Of a stretch of 64,000 nt of DNA, positions 1 to 8,615 are shown one piece after another. The number at the start of each line of letters is the position of its first letter. Position 1 is the stretch's first letter. The translations under genes and the position numbers were made by a program. The notes under the pieces are model-generated. The model was not told the DNA's origin, ran no database searches, and saw nothing but the letters and a program-made list of their open reading frames with translations. Origin of the DNA: Alphaproteobacteria bacterium (lineage in GTDB: Bacteria > Pseudomonadota > Alphaproteobacteria > RF32 > CAG-239); NCBI GenBank assembly GCA_017467515.1, contig JAFUSU010000004.1:64621-128620 (forward strand), given 5' to 3'.

Positions 1-881
1 GAAAAATTTTGGAACAACAATTGGCTGAGAATCCCAACCAAAAAGATATGATTCAAAAGAAAATAGATGATATTAATGCGCAAATTCAAAAAATCCGTGA
101 GGAGGTCAAAGCCAAGCAAGAAGTTAAACAAAAAGAATTTAATGAAGCAAAGAAAGCACTTACGGAAAAAATAAATAAATTAAAAGATCTTGCCGGAACA
201 GTTAATTTGAATAGTATGAATTTTGGCAGCGCTCAAAAGGCATTATCCGGATTTTTCGGTAGCGGGGGATCTGCCGCAATGAGCGAAACAATGCAGAAAA
301 ATTTCTATGCAGCGGATGAACAGGATTCTCCGCAACGTAACGGGGAAATAGATGCTTATCGCAAAAAAGTAGCTCTGGATGATACGGCAGATGTTTATGC
401 GCGAGCCGTTAAAATGATGAGTTATGGAGATAAATATATTATTGCCGTTAAAGACTTGGAAATGAATGCGCCAACGGCAGATACCGAGCCCGCAAGTCCG
501 CAATTACAAATATCAGCGAAAATAGAACAAATGAAAATTTTGCTTAATTATGCTTATTTATCGGTGGCAGAGCTGAAAATGACCACGGCTTTAGATATGG
601 TTACTCTGCCGAAACACTTAAATAATCCCGAAAAGGATCCGTCAGCCTTTAATTTGGATGATTATCGTGATTTTAAGGCTGCGGCCGAATCAAAAAAGAA
701 AAAGGGTGGTTTGTTGGGCTTTGTCAACAGTGTGAAGGATAAAGTGACGGAATTAAAAGATAAATATGGCGATGATATCAAAAACGCCATAGAAGCGGGA
801 AAAGAAGCCAAAGGCTTATATGAAGATGTTTCTGCGGCAAAAGAAGCGATTTCAAGCGGTGCGGTAGGTAATGGATTATAG
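1..881 (+). CDS. Coiled-coil protein, 5'-truncated by window edge; possible VirB5-like T4SS component
   Basis: The frame is open from the first bases of the window, so the true start and any signal peptide lie upstream; the first internal start candidate is a TTG at 9. The visible part (about 290 residues) begins with a Lys/Glu/Gln-rich coiled coil of about 60 residues, followed by a Gly/Ser-rich linker, a helical middle and a Lys-rich amphipathic tail. It ends 11 bases before the next gene, which runs the same way into virB8, so it is very probably part of the secretion operon. VirB5 proteins are exported, helical and found near VirB6-VirB8, which is the only reason to suggest that identity; no diagnostic motif was seen. 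It could equally be an accessory protein of this lineage. Confidence 0.6.
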   Translation, partial: KILEQQLAENPNQKDMIQKKIDDINAQIQKIREEVKAKQEVKQKEFNEAKKALTEKINKLKDLAGTVNLNSMNFGSAQKALSGFFGSGGSAAMSETMQKNFYAADEQDSPQRNGEIDAYRKKVALDDTADVYARAVKMMSYGDKYIIAVKDLEMNAPTADTEPASPQLQISAKIEQMKILLNYAYLSVAELKMTTALDMVTLPKHLNNPEKDPSAFNLDDYRDFKAAAESKKKKGGLLGFVNSVKDKVTELKDKYGDDIKNAIEAGKEAKGLYEDVSAAKEAISSGAVGNGL

Positions 882-892
882 GAGATAGACGA

Positions 893-3800
893 ATGAAGAA
901 GTTAAAAATATATTTTCTTGCTGTTCTTGCCGCTTGCGGAATATTCGTTTCGGTCAGTGCCATTCCTCCTATGCCTCCGGGGCCGCCTGATCCTGTGATT
1001 GATGTTGCCGATGATGCCGTTTATTATCTTAATTTAGCAACCAATGTTGTTAATAATGCGACAACGCAAATGAACGTGGTTGTGCAAACGATGAATTTGC
1101 AGGCAACGTCCTTATTAAGTAAATTTGTCGGTAAATTCCAAGGCTTTATGGGAGGAATTTTTAAAAAGAAACAGGAGCTTCCGGGAACAAAGAAAATTGA
1201 AGAATCAACCGTTGCCGATATTTATGATCCGGTTTCTGTTCAAAAAGCAATGTACCCGATGTTTTTTGAGTATCCGGCAGATTGTGATGATACTTCAGAT
1301 CCGGAGAATGCCAAAAACTGCGAATATTACAAACAGATGCGTTCTGAATTTTATGAAGATACCGTCATCGAAATTTATACGGCAGTTCGGGAATTGGAGA
1401 AAAAATTTCCTGAAATTGAGGAATCTATCGCGTCGCTTGAAACATCTTTAGCGGCAGGGGAAAAAGGCGCTGAAAATCCTGAAAACGGTAAGAATGCAAT
1501 TATCAAAAATTTGTATAACACTTATGATACACTGAATAGTATTTTAAAAATTATTGAAGAAATAGAGGCAATGAAGGCCCAATATTTTGCCGCTCAGGCA
1601 ATCGGATCAAATACGGTTCGGCCGCAAAAACCGGTTAAAAAGGATAAAGGGGCCTTAAATGATGTGTTTATGCCTTTAGATGCAAAAAATATTACGATAA
1701 AAGTCGCATCTAAGGAAACATTCCGTTTTGCGGATTCTGCCGATGATAAAAGGAAATTAACGTATCCAAGTCATTTTACGTTTGTAAACACGCCGGATAT
1801 GGGGACGGAAAAACCGTTTTCGGGCAGTGCCGAAGATATTGCGTTAATGGAAAAATTAGGTGAAGCCCAAGAAAAGATAGGCGATATTATAGAAATTCAT
1901 AATAAAATAGGAATGCTGGATGCTTTACAGAGTACCTATGATCATTATAACAAACAGAAACGCTTGCACGAAAAATCAATTGAAGCGCTGAAAGCAACAG
2001 AAAAATGTGCCATAAATTACTACAAGGCAATGTATGAAAATCCGCAACAGGTTTGGAACGGCGGATTGCCGGAATCTATGGTGACCAGCCACGAACAACG
2101 TAAAGGAATATCGGGATGGGCTTTTAAGGCGTATAGTTTGGCAAAGGCAGAAGATAGCGGTATTATCAATGATGTAAGCGAGAATATGTCATCATCTGCA
2201 AGCAAAGCATCAAAAGATGAAAACGGTAAAGTTAAGGTTGAAGCAAGTGATTTTTCAGAAGTACAAATAGATACCAGTAACGTCGATGTAAGAGATTTGA
2301 GCAGCAGCACGACGTCTCTGTCCTCTAAAGTAAATGAGAACACCTCAAGCAGCATCAAAGACGCCGAAAAAGAAAAGAAAATTATGACGGCAATGAATGA
2401 AAGTCAGCGTATTCCTTGGAACATAGCTTCCGAAATGGCTCATATGCTGGCAGAAGACCAATATAAAAACGGAAAAAAAGGGAAATGGGGCAATGCTAAG
2501 ATGCTCTATCCGGTTTGGAAAGACACAAAATCTTACTATGACCAATACTTAGATGGTAAATACGAGGGGATAAGTAAAAGGTTGGATTTATTTAATACCA
2601 ATAATCTGGCTTTGGAAATTGCTGAAAAATTAAATAATCTCTCCGGCGATGAAAATAAAACTAAAAATGCGGAAACAATTCGACAATTGAAATCAATGAT
2701 TGCAAAAGAGAGTGAGGTATCTGGCGCAGATTTAGATTCAATTGTTGCGGAGAAAAAACAGAAATTAGATCAGCTTTATCAAGCAAAAGAAGCGCAATTA
2801 GCCGCAATTGATAAAAAAGAGAAAGAAATAACAAAAGAGCTCAATAATATTGTTAAAGAATTAGATGCTTTATCAAAAGAACAGCAAAAAGCGGTCCAAG
2901 AAAATAAAAAGGCGGAAACGGCAGTATCCGCAATGGAAAGCTTAATTGATACTCTTTACAAATATGAGATAGATAAAGATGTTCAAACTTATATAGAAAC
3001 AGAAGAAAAAGAGTATAAAAAAGAATTAAACGGGAATATTTTGGAGCAACAAAGCAATCTTTATCAAGGGCTATACCAAAGTAGAGAACATCTGGGATAT
3101 GCACAATTAGCGCTCCAAAGTTCAATGGACGATGAAGGTGCTTTGGAAAAAGACACAGAAGTGAAAACTTATACGAAACAAGTTCAGACAGAAAAAGAGA
3201 TAGAAGATGACGAACCGCTGAGTTTATTGGTTGCTAAAGATACTTTGGCTAAAAATAGGAAGCTGTCTTTGGAATTAGAACAAAAAATTATCAATTTAAA
3301 TCAACAAATCAAAGAAAAAGAAGATAAAAAGGCAGCTCTTAAAAAGATAATAGACGTTGATTTAAGGAATCAACGTGATGCTGTTAAAGAGCAATATGTT
3401 TTGGCTGCCAATGAAGTAACGCAAAGTTATGACAAACGGTTGCTGGATGCCGAAAATAAATATCAAGAAGAGATAAAAAAGACGAATAATATAAATTTAG
3501 CCTCTTATTACAAAGATAAATTCAAAATACCGACATCAGGTATTGTCGGTCAAGTATATCAATCCAGCTTATTGGATATCTTGAATGATGCTAATGAGCT
3601 CGTAGAAGATGCAAAAGGAACGGCTCGTGAATTGATTAAAGAAACGCGGCAACAAATGGCAGATATGGGAGAAAATCTTTATAATCAGGATAATCACCGG
3701 AAGGTTGTTGATTTGCACAAACAATTGATAGAAAAGCTCAAAGATTTACCGGAGCAGAATTTAAAGAATTTTGGGGCAAAGGCAAATGCATATGCTTCAT

Positions 3801-5194
3801 ATTCGGGGATTATCAAATTATTGAGATCAATTTATGCAAAATATATTGTTGAAGATGCTTGTGTGAATAATTATTGCTATGAACCGGATAAAGAATATTT
3901 TGTCAGCGTCAGCGGAAAACGCAGGGATTTTTTGGCACCTAAAGTTGTCCCTCAAAGCACGTTGGCATCAGTTCGCGAAACGGTATACTTTGATGTCAAT
4001 GATTATGATATTATCCCTAAGAGTAAAACAGGGGTTGTTTCTCCAAGAGATATTTTAAATAATTTATCGTATGTTCCTGACATTTGGAAAAAAATATTAG
4101 CTTCCCCTGCCTATGGAGAAAAAGATATAGATTTTGCAGAATTACTGTCCCCATCAGCGGAAAGCTCCGAAAAAGCGCAGAGATTGTTGGCAAATAGCGG
4201 ACTTTATCCTTGTATGTATAACAATTATGTTGTGACGTCAGATGGCGAAAAGTATGTCATTTATTCCAAAACGCCGGTTACGGGGCTGTTTGGATTTGCT
4301 TCATCGTCAAATGCGGCCGCGGATAATCAGGCATACGAAAAACTTAAGAAAAAAGGATATGCACAGTGTCAAGATATATTGATTACGGGAACAGGATTAT
4401 ATCTGAACGTTAAAAATATCAGCGAAGATGTATCCGGTGAGGCACAAGTAAAAGGATATTCTTCATTTCCGTTTGAAGATGATGAAGACAATGAAAATGA
4501 AGAAAATCAAGATAAAGTAAAAATGTCTGAAGTTAGTGAATTAAGTTACTTATTTAAATACGATAACGGACTTAAATACAATGATGTGGCGGGAAGGGCT
4601 TTGCAGGAACTTTCAAATGCCAATAAGAATACAAATACGGAAATGCGACAGGCATTTGCTTTATATGATCAATTGACACTAAGTCACAGTCAAACAGGAG
4701 CCTTTTTGGAAGCTCTTGATCAGGAGCAAAGTTTGGCAGAAGGTGTCCTTGAAGCAAAAATAGAAATAGAAACAGCGAAGCAAAATTTAAAAGAATTGTT
4801 TGATAAAATTGGTTTTGTTATCAGCGCTGATTTTGATTTATCTAAAGAAAGTGATTATAATTTGGCAAGAAATAAGATTTTAAAATACAGAGATGATAGT
4901 ATAAAAGCAGTTTCTTCTGCCATTGCTCCCGCCCAGTCCAGCAAAAACGATATTATTCAATCGCGATTGAAAAAAATCAATAATATATTAGCCGCTCTGA
5001 AAAAAGACAGCCAAGCATATACAACAATAGGAGAAAGCTCGGCGGATAATGCGGAATTAGAACAAAATATTCGCACGGAAATGACAAATAGAAAAGTTAT
5101 TGCAGAACAAAAGAAAAAAGCTGATGAAGATTTTGAAAAGCATCTTAATAAAACGGGAAAAATCTATTGTTACCAACTTATAGATAATATGTAG
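893..5194 (+). CDS. Large exported coiled-coil protein of the T4SS operon, function unknown
   Basis: A 1433-residue protein with a clear Sec signal peptide (MKK-LKIYFLAVLAACGIFVSVSA, residues 1-23) followed by a Pro-rich stretch, so it should be periplasmic or surface exposed. Residues about 560-880 are a long Lys/Glu/Gln coiled coil, with other helical blocks before and after; Cys pairs occur near residues 145-160 and around 980. An acidic patch lies near residue 1200. There is no transmembrane segment beyond the signal peptide and no recognised enzyme motif. The gene starts 11 bases after its upstream neighbour and stops 8 bases before virB8, behind a GGAG-type ribosome site, which argues for co-translation with the secretion system. 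I do not recognise the family; a periplasm-spanning scaffold or a very large VirB5-position protein are possibilities, not conclusions. Confidence 0.75.
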   Translation: MKKLKIYFLAVLAACGIFVSVSAIPPMPPGPPDPVIDVADDAVYYLNLATNVVNNATTQMNVVVQTMNLQATSLLSKFVGKFQGFMGGIFKKKQELPGTKKIEESTVADIYDPVSVQKAMYPMFFEYPADCDDTSDPENAKNCEYYKQMRSEFYEDTVIEIYTAVRELEKKFPEIEESIASLETSLAAGEKGAENPENGKNAIIKNLYNTYDTLNSILKIIEEIEAMKAQYFAAQAIGSNTVRPQKPVKKDKGALNDVFMPLDAKNITIKVASKETFRFADSADDKRKLTYPSHFTFVNTPDMGTEKPFSGSAEDIALMEKLGEAQEKIGDIIEIHNKIGMLDALQSTYDHYNKQKRLHEKSIEALKATEKCAINYYKAMYENPQQVWNGGLPESMVTSHEQRKGISGWAFKAYSLAKAEDSGIINDVSENMSSSASKASKDENGKVKVEASDFSEVQIDTSNVDVRDLSSSTTSLSSKVNENTSSSIKDAEKEKKIMTAMNESQRIPWNIASEMAHMLAEDQYKNGKKGKWGNAKMLYPVWKDTKSYYDQYLDGKYEGISKRLDLFNTNNLALEIAEKLNNLSGDENKTKNAETIRQLKSMIAKESEVSGADLDSIVAEKKQKLDQLYQAKEAQLAAIDKKEKEITKELNNIVKELDALSKEQQKAVQENKKAETAVSAMESLIDTLYKYEIDKDVQTYIETEEKEYKKELNGNILEQQSNLYQGLYQSREHLGYAQLALQSSMDDEGALEKDTEVKTYTKQVQTEKEIEDDEPLSLLVAKDTLAKNRKLSLELEQKIINLNQQIKEKEDKKAALKKIIDVDLRNQRDAVKEQYVLAANEVTQSYDKRLLDAENKYQEEIKKTNNINLASYYKDKFKIPTSGIVGQVYQSSLLDILNDANELVEDAKGTARELIKETRQQMADMGENLYNQDNHRKVVDLHKQLIEKLKDLPEQNLKNFGAKANAYASYSGIIKLLRSIYAKYIVEDACVNNYCYEPDKEYFVSVSGKRRDFLAPKVVPQSTLASVRETVYFDVNDYDIIPKSKTGVVSPRDILNNLSYVPDIWKKILASPAYGEKDIDFAELLSPSAESSEKAQRLLANSGLYPCMYNNYVVTSDGEKYVIYSKTPVTGLFGFASSSNAAADNQAYEKLKKKGYAQCQDILITGTGLYLNVKNISEDVSGEAQVKGYSSFPFEDDEDNENEENQDKVKMSEVSELSYLFKYDNGLKYNDVAGRALQELSNANKNTNTEMRQAFALYDQLTLSHSQTGAFLEALDQEQSLAEGVLEAKIEIETAKQNLKELFDKIGFVISADFDLSKESDYNLARNKILKYRDDSIKAVSSAIAPAQSSKNDIIQSRLKKINNILAALKKDSQAYTTIGESSADNAELEQNIRTEMTNRKVIAEQKKKADEDFEKHLNKTGKIYCYQLIDNM

Positions 5195-5202
5195 GATATA
5201 AA

Positions 5203-5958
5203 ATGGCGGATAATTTACTTGAAGGCAGTCAAATATTAAAAATAGAAGACGGAAATGCTCAACGTCATATAGAATTTCTTGAAGAAGACGAAAAGCAGGA
5301 AGCTACGTTAAAATTGAAGTATTATATGTGGCTATCCCGTTTTTTTGTTTTTTTAGCTATTTTATCATTGACGCTCTTTTGGAGTGCGTCTTTGGCCCTT
5401 TTTCGCTTGGCGCCGGAAGTTAAAGTAAAGCCTTTTCTTATCATATCGCAAGATAACAGCAATGGAATTGTCCGTGCCGAAACGATTGAAACGAGTATGG
5501 CCTCTCGAGATAAATTAACGGAAATGTATGTTAAACAGTATGTTGAAGCGCGGAATACAATTGTTGATGATGAGATAGAGATGATGTCTCGTTGGTTTCC
5601 GGGCGGAATGGTTAATTTTCTGTCATCACCAAAAATATTTGATGCTTTTTCTCAAGATATAGATAAAAAAATCAAAGAACAATTATCAAGAGGAACGGTT
5701 CAAGAAGTAGAAATTGTTGCAACACACCGTGTCGGAGGGCAGCATAGCCCGATATGGAAAGTAGATTTTAAGACATACACTCTGGAAAAAGATGAACAGG
5801 ATAACGCAACAATGGAGCGAGTTATGAAAACCCGCTATTGGACAGCATCAGTGACGGCTGTATACATTAAAGAACGAGCTTTTTCCGGTATTCGATTAAT
5901 TAATCCTTTAGGTTTTACCGTTTTAAGATATTCCCAAGCTTTGGTCGAGGGACTTTAA
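5203..5958 (+). CDS. virB8: VirB8-family inner-membrane T4SS assembly protein (copy 1)
   Basis: VirB8 proteins are bitopic inner-membrane proteins whose periplasmic NTF2-like domain helps assemble the secretion channel with VirB9 and VirB10. This 251-residue protein has a cytoplasmic N-terminus, one membrane segment at about 42-68, then the periplasmic domain opening with VKVKPFLI. It carries the family pattern of Y-V-x-x-R-x-x-I followed by a Trp-rich stretch and ends with N-P-L-G-F-T-V-L-R-Y (about 233-242), the hallmark VirB8 C-terminal motif. Length is normal for the family. It is followed by a VirB7-like lipoprotein and a second VirB8, then VirB9, VirB10 and VirB11. The DotI/IcmL family shares the fold; the neighbouring order favours the VirB branch. 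Confidence 0.85.
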   Translation: MADNLLEGSQILKIEDGNAQRHIEFLEEDEKQEATLKLKYYMWLSRFFVFLAILSLTLFWSASLALFRLAPEVKVKPFLIISQDNSNGIVRAETIETSMASRDKLTEMYVKQYVEARNTIVDDEIEMMSRWFPGGMVNFLSSPKIFDAFSQDIDKKIKEQLSRGTVQEVEIVATHRVGGQHSPIWKVDFKTYTLEKDEQDNATMERVMKTRYWTASVTAVYIKERAFSGIRLINPLGFTVLRYSQALVEGL

Positions 5959-6056
5959 TTCTTTGTTGATATTCTAAGATGATATTAGACATTTAAAAGA
6001 AAAGAGTATAACCTCAAACTAACAGGTTTAGTATACTAAAAATGAGGTATCTCGGA

Positions 6057-6245
6057 ATGATCAAAAAGGTTATAATAGCAATAGCTTTATTGATGTTGCC
6101 ATCGTGTGGTATTTTTGGATCCTATTATGAAGCGGAACCGGTTGGCGTCGGTAAGGGTATTGATGAACTTAAGCTTTCTCCTTGCGCATGCATTCATATT
6201 GAATTGCCAAAAGATTTACCCGATTGGTTCGTTGAAACAATATAG
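6057..6245 (+). CDS. Small lipoprotein, VirB7-like by position
   Basis: A 62-residue protein with a type II signal peptide ending in LPSC, so Cys17 should be lipidated and the mature protein anchored in the outer membrane. VirB7 proteins are small lipoproteins that stabilise VirB9 in the outer-membrane core complex, and this gene sits between two virB8 genes and one gene before virB9, the expected neighbourhood. The mature part contains CxC (PCACIHIEL) and ends in a short Leu-Pro-x-x-Leu-Pro-x-Trp stretch, which could make disulfides or contacts with VirB9. I chose the ATG at 6057 because a GAGG box lies nine bases upstream; an in-frame ATG at 6042 overlaps that box and would add five residues. 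VirB7 sequences are poorly conserved, so the call rests on lipobox, size and position. Confidence 0.65.
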   Translation: MIKKVIIAIALLMLPSCGIFGSYYEAEPVGVGKGIDELKLSPCACIHIELPKDLPDWFVETI

Positions 6246-6258
6246 TTTTGAGGGGTAA

Positions 6259-7002
6259 ATGGAAAATCAGTTAGGAAATAATAACAGCGAACAGCGCCTT
6301 ATCGGTAGCGGACAACCTTCCGTAGCTGCACGGGAAACAATGCGTAGACAGCAAAGGGGGGAGGCTTTTGTTGCAAATAATAACGAGAAAAGGTATTTAT
6401 GGACAGCTCGCGCCTTTGCAACGATTACGGCGATCAGCTTATGTTGTAATGTTGTTTTAATCCTGGCAATTATGCAGGTTATTCCTTTATTCCGTGTAGA
6501 GCCGTATTTGCTGAGTTTTCAGGCTAAAGATGAGCAGGTCTATAATATTCTTCCGTATCAAGACGATTTAGCCGGACATAAATCTATAACAGAGGCTTTT
6601 GTTCGCAGTTATGTCTTGCAAAGAAGCACAATTGTTAACGATGAAACGGAGATGGAAATTCGTTGGTTGCCGGGAGGCCCGATTCAAGAAATGTCGTCTT
6701 CTGCGGTGTATGAGGAGTTTGTCAGTAAAACAGCCAATCGAGCACTGGAATTGGTTAAAGAGAGGGGCTTGCAACGAGAGGTTAATATTCTGACTGTAAA
6801 TGAATTAGGGCAGGGTTTATGGCAGGTCGAATATGAAACAAGAGATATGTATCCCTCGTCTGCGGCGCCTGAGTTGAATTATTGGACGGCTTCGCTGCGG
6901 GTTGTGTATCGCAAAAAGGCAGTTAAATTTAATGATCGCTTGAATAATCCTGTCGGCTTCACTGTTGTTAGGTATTCATTAATGCGCAATAAAACAAAAT
7001 AA
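6259..7002 (+). CDS. virB8: VirB8-family inner-membrane T4SS assembly protein (copy 2)
   Basis: A second VirB8-like protein of 247 residues, divergent from the copy 300 bases upstream. It has a longer polar, Gln/Asn-rich cytoplasmic tail (about 48 residues), one membrane segment at about 50-75, then a periplasmic domain opening with FRVEPYLL and ending in N-P-V-G-F-T-V-V-R-Y. The matched patterns (YV-x-x-R-x-x-I-V-x-D-E-x-E and WLPGG versus WFPGG in copy 1) show the two are paralogues. A strong GAGGGG box precedes the ATG. Rickettsiales also carry two VirB8 copies, where they are thought to occupy different positions in the channel; the same division is inferred here, not shown. Confidence 0.83.
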   Translation: MENQLGNNNSEQRLIGSGQPSVAARETMRRQQRGEAFVANNNEKRYLWTARAFATITAISLCCNVVLILAIMQVIPLFRVEPYLLSFQAKDEQVYNILPYQDDLAGHKSITEAFVRSYVLQRSTIVNDETEMEIRWLPGGPIQEMSSSAVYEEFVSKTANRALELVKERGLQREVNILTVNELGQGLWQVEYETRDMYPSSAAPELNYWTASLRVVYRKKAVKFNDRLNNPVGFTVVRYSLMRNKTK

Positions 7003-7013
7003 GGTAAAATATA

Positions 7014-8615
7014 ATGTTTAAAGTTATAGGAAAATATTCATTCTTTATGTTGATTGCAGGGTTGTTTTGTGGTCGTGCTTATGCGCAAGCAACGATGGGA
7101 AGTTTGGATCAAAATGCGGATCAAAGCCAAGGAATGTATATGCCGATGAATATGAGCTATGCTGGTTTTAATGCCTTGGGTATGACACAAACAGCCTGGA
7201 TGGATCCTTTGCAAAATTTGGGAGAAGGACAAAGTAAGCCTGCGTATTCTAAATATTATTGGTCATCTGATCTTATTTTGCCAATTCGCGTCAGAGAAGG
7301 TATGGTAACGTTGTTGAACTTTCCTAATTGGGAATTAATAGAAGATATTTATTTGGGCGACAGTTCCAGTTTTGATGGGCAGATTACAGGACCGAATACT
7401 GTTTTGCTCTATCCTAAAAAAGGAGCAAATGTCGGGGTTGATACCAATATTGTTATTTTCGGGCGCAGCGGTAATAAGTATGTGTTTTATCTTAAAAGCG
7501 AAGGTGTTAACACAGAACGGCTGACAAATTCTATAATTGATATTGATGTGATAGATGGTCCGTCCGGCTCTAGGGGGGCGGGGATAAGCGGTGGCAATCT
7601 TGGCGGCGGACATAGCGGTGTTAATGCAACGACATTTAAAGGAGGAAACGGAAAATCGATAGATTCTTTGTTTACGAAAAGTTTTCAGAGGGAAGATTGG
7701 ATAAAATCTATTCCTTTGGATGCTTCTAAATTTCGTTTTGATATAGAAGTTTACATCCCAAATCCTGATGATGTTGTTATTGCGCCTGAACGTGTATGGA
7801 GAGATGATATTTTTACCTATATTGATTTAGGAGAAAAATCTTTAACAATGACGCAACGTCCGATTGTGACACTAATCGTTGAAAGGTTAGAAGTTCCTGT
7901 CGGATTTAGAACAAAAGGACCGAATAATCGTTTAATTATTGTCGAAGGAATTGGGGATATGGTTCTGCGCAACGGAAAAAGGATGATTTGCTTAAAGTTG
8001 CGTCGTTCGGATGAGGCCGGTCTTGAATTTACGCCAACGGCAAAAGATATTGAAGATCGTCAATGGAATGTTCCGGCACCTATTCCGTCCGGAATAAATG
8101 GAAATAATTCAGGCGGTTACGGCAGTATGGGCCAGTCGATGAACAGTAATGGAGAGGATTTTATTGTTTCTGATTATCGTCAAGGTGCAAATGGTGGTGT
8201 CAATATTACTTATCGACCGGGGTATAATCTCAACGGGCAAAATGGTGATTTTGATTATTCAAAAATGCAGAGAATAAGCAATAACTACCAATATGCGCCG
8301 GAAGGCAGTTTGGGCAATATGGGTAAAAACAGATCAGGCTTAATGTTTGCTGATAATAGCAATATTTCCATAGAATTGGGAACAGATGCAGATGTGTCAA
8401 AATTAGAAGATTTATGGGGATCTTTATCCAAAAAATATTCAGATTCTTTAGGGCGTTATGAACCGTTCTTCTCGGTTGATGCAGCAGCTGACGGACAAGG
8501 AAAAGAATTGTTTCACCTGCGTGTCGGACCTGTTGATAGTCTGGAAACGGGCGATGAGGTTTGTAGTCAGTTAGGACGTAATGGCGTATTTTGTAGTGTG
8601 GTCAGAACACAATGA
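7014..8615 (+). CDS. virB9: VirB9-family outer-membrane core protein with a C-terminal SPOR domain
   Basis: VirB9 forms the outer-membrane core ring of type IV secretion systems with VirB7 and VirB10. This 533-residue protein has a signal peptide ending AYA (about residue 25). A VirB9 N-terminal domain lies at about 85-180 (LPIRVREGMVTLL, then GDS, then TNIVIF, then YVFYL). The VirB9 C-terminal domain at about 240-350 includes APERVWRDDIFTYIDLG, the usual P-x-x-V-x-x-D-x-x-x-T-Y pattern. A Gly/Asn-rich linker follows, and the last 65 residues look like a SPOR domain (LFHLRVGPVDSLETGDEV, then G-x-x-C-S-V-V). SPOR domains bind denuded glycan strands of peptidoglycan. Ordinary VirB9 is about 270-300 residues and lacks this tail. 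The stop overlaps the next start (ATGA), so the two genes are translationally coupled. Confidence 0.85.
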   Translation: MFKVIGKYSFFMLIAGLFCGRAYAQATMGSLDQNADQSQGMYMPMNMSYAGFNALGMTQTAWMDPLQNLGEGQSKPAYSKYYWSSDLILPIRVREGMVTLLNFPNWELIEDIYLGDSSSFDGQITGPNTVLLYPKKGANVGVDTNIVIFGRSGNKYVFYLKSEGVNTERLTNSIIDIDVIDGPSGSRGAGISGGNLGGGHSGVNATTFKGGNGKSIDSLFTKSFQREDWIKSIPLDASKFRFDIEVYIPNPDDVVIAPERVWRDDIFTYIDLGEKSLTMTQRPIVTLIVERLEVPVGFRTKGPNNRLIIVEGIGDMVLRNGKRMICLKLRRSDEAGLEFTPTAKDIEDRQWNVPAPIPSGINGNNSGGYGSMGQSMNSNGEDFIVSDYRQGANGGVNITYRPGYNLNGQNGDFDYSKMQRISNNYQYAPEGSLGNMGKNRSGLMFADNSNISIELGTDADVSKLEDLWGSLSKKYSDSLGRYEPFFSVDAAADGQGKELFHLRVGPVDSLETGDEVCSQLGRNGVFCSVVRTQ

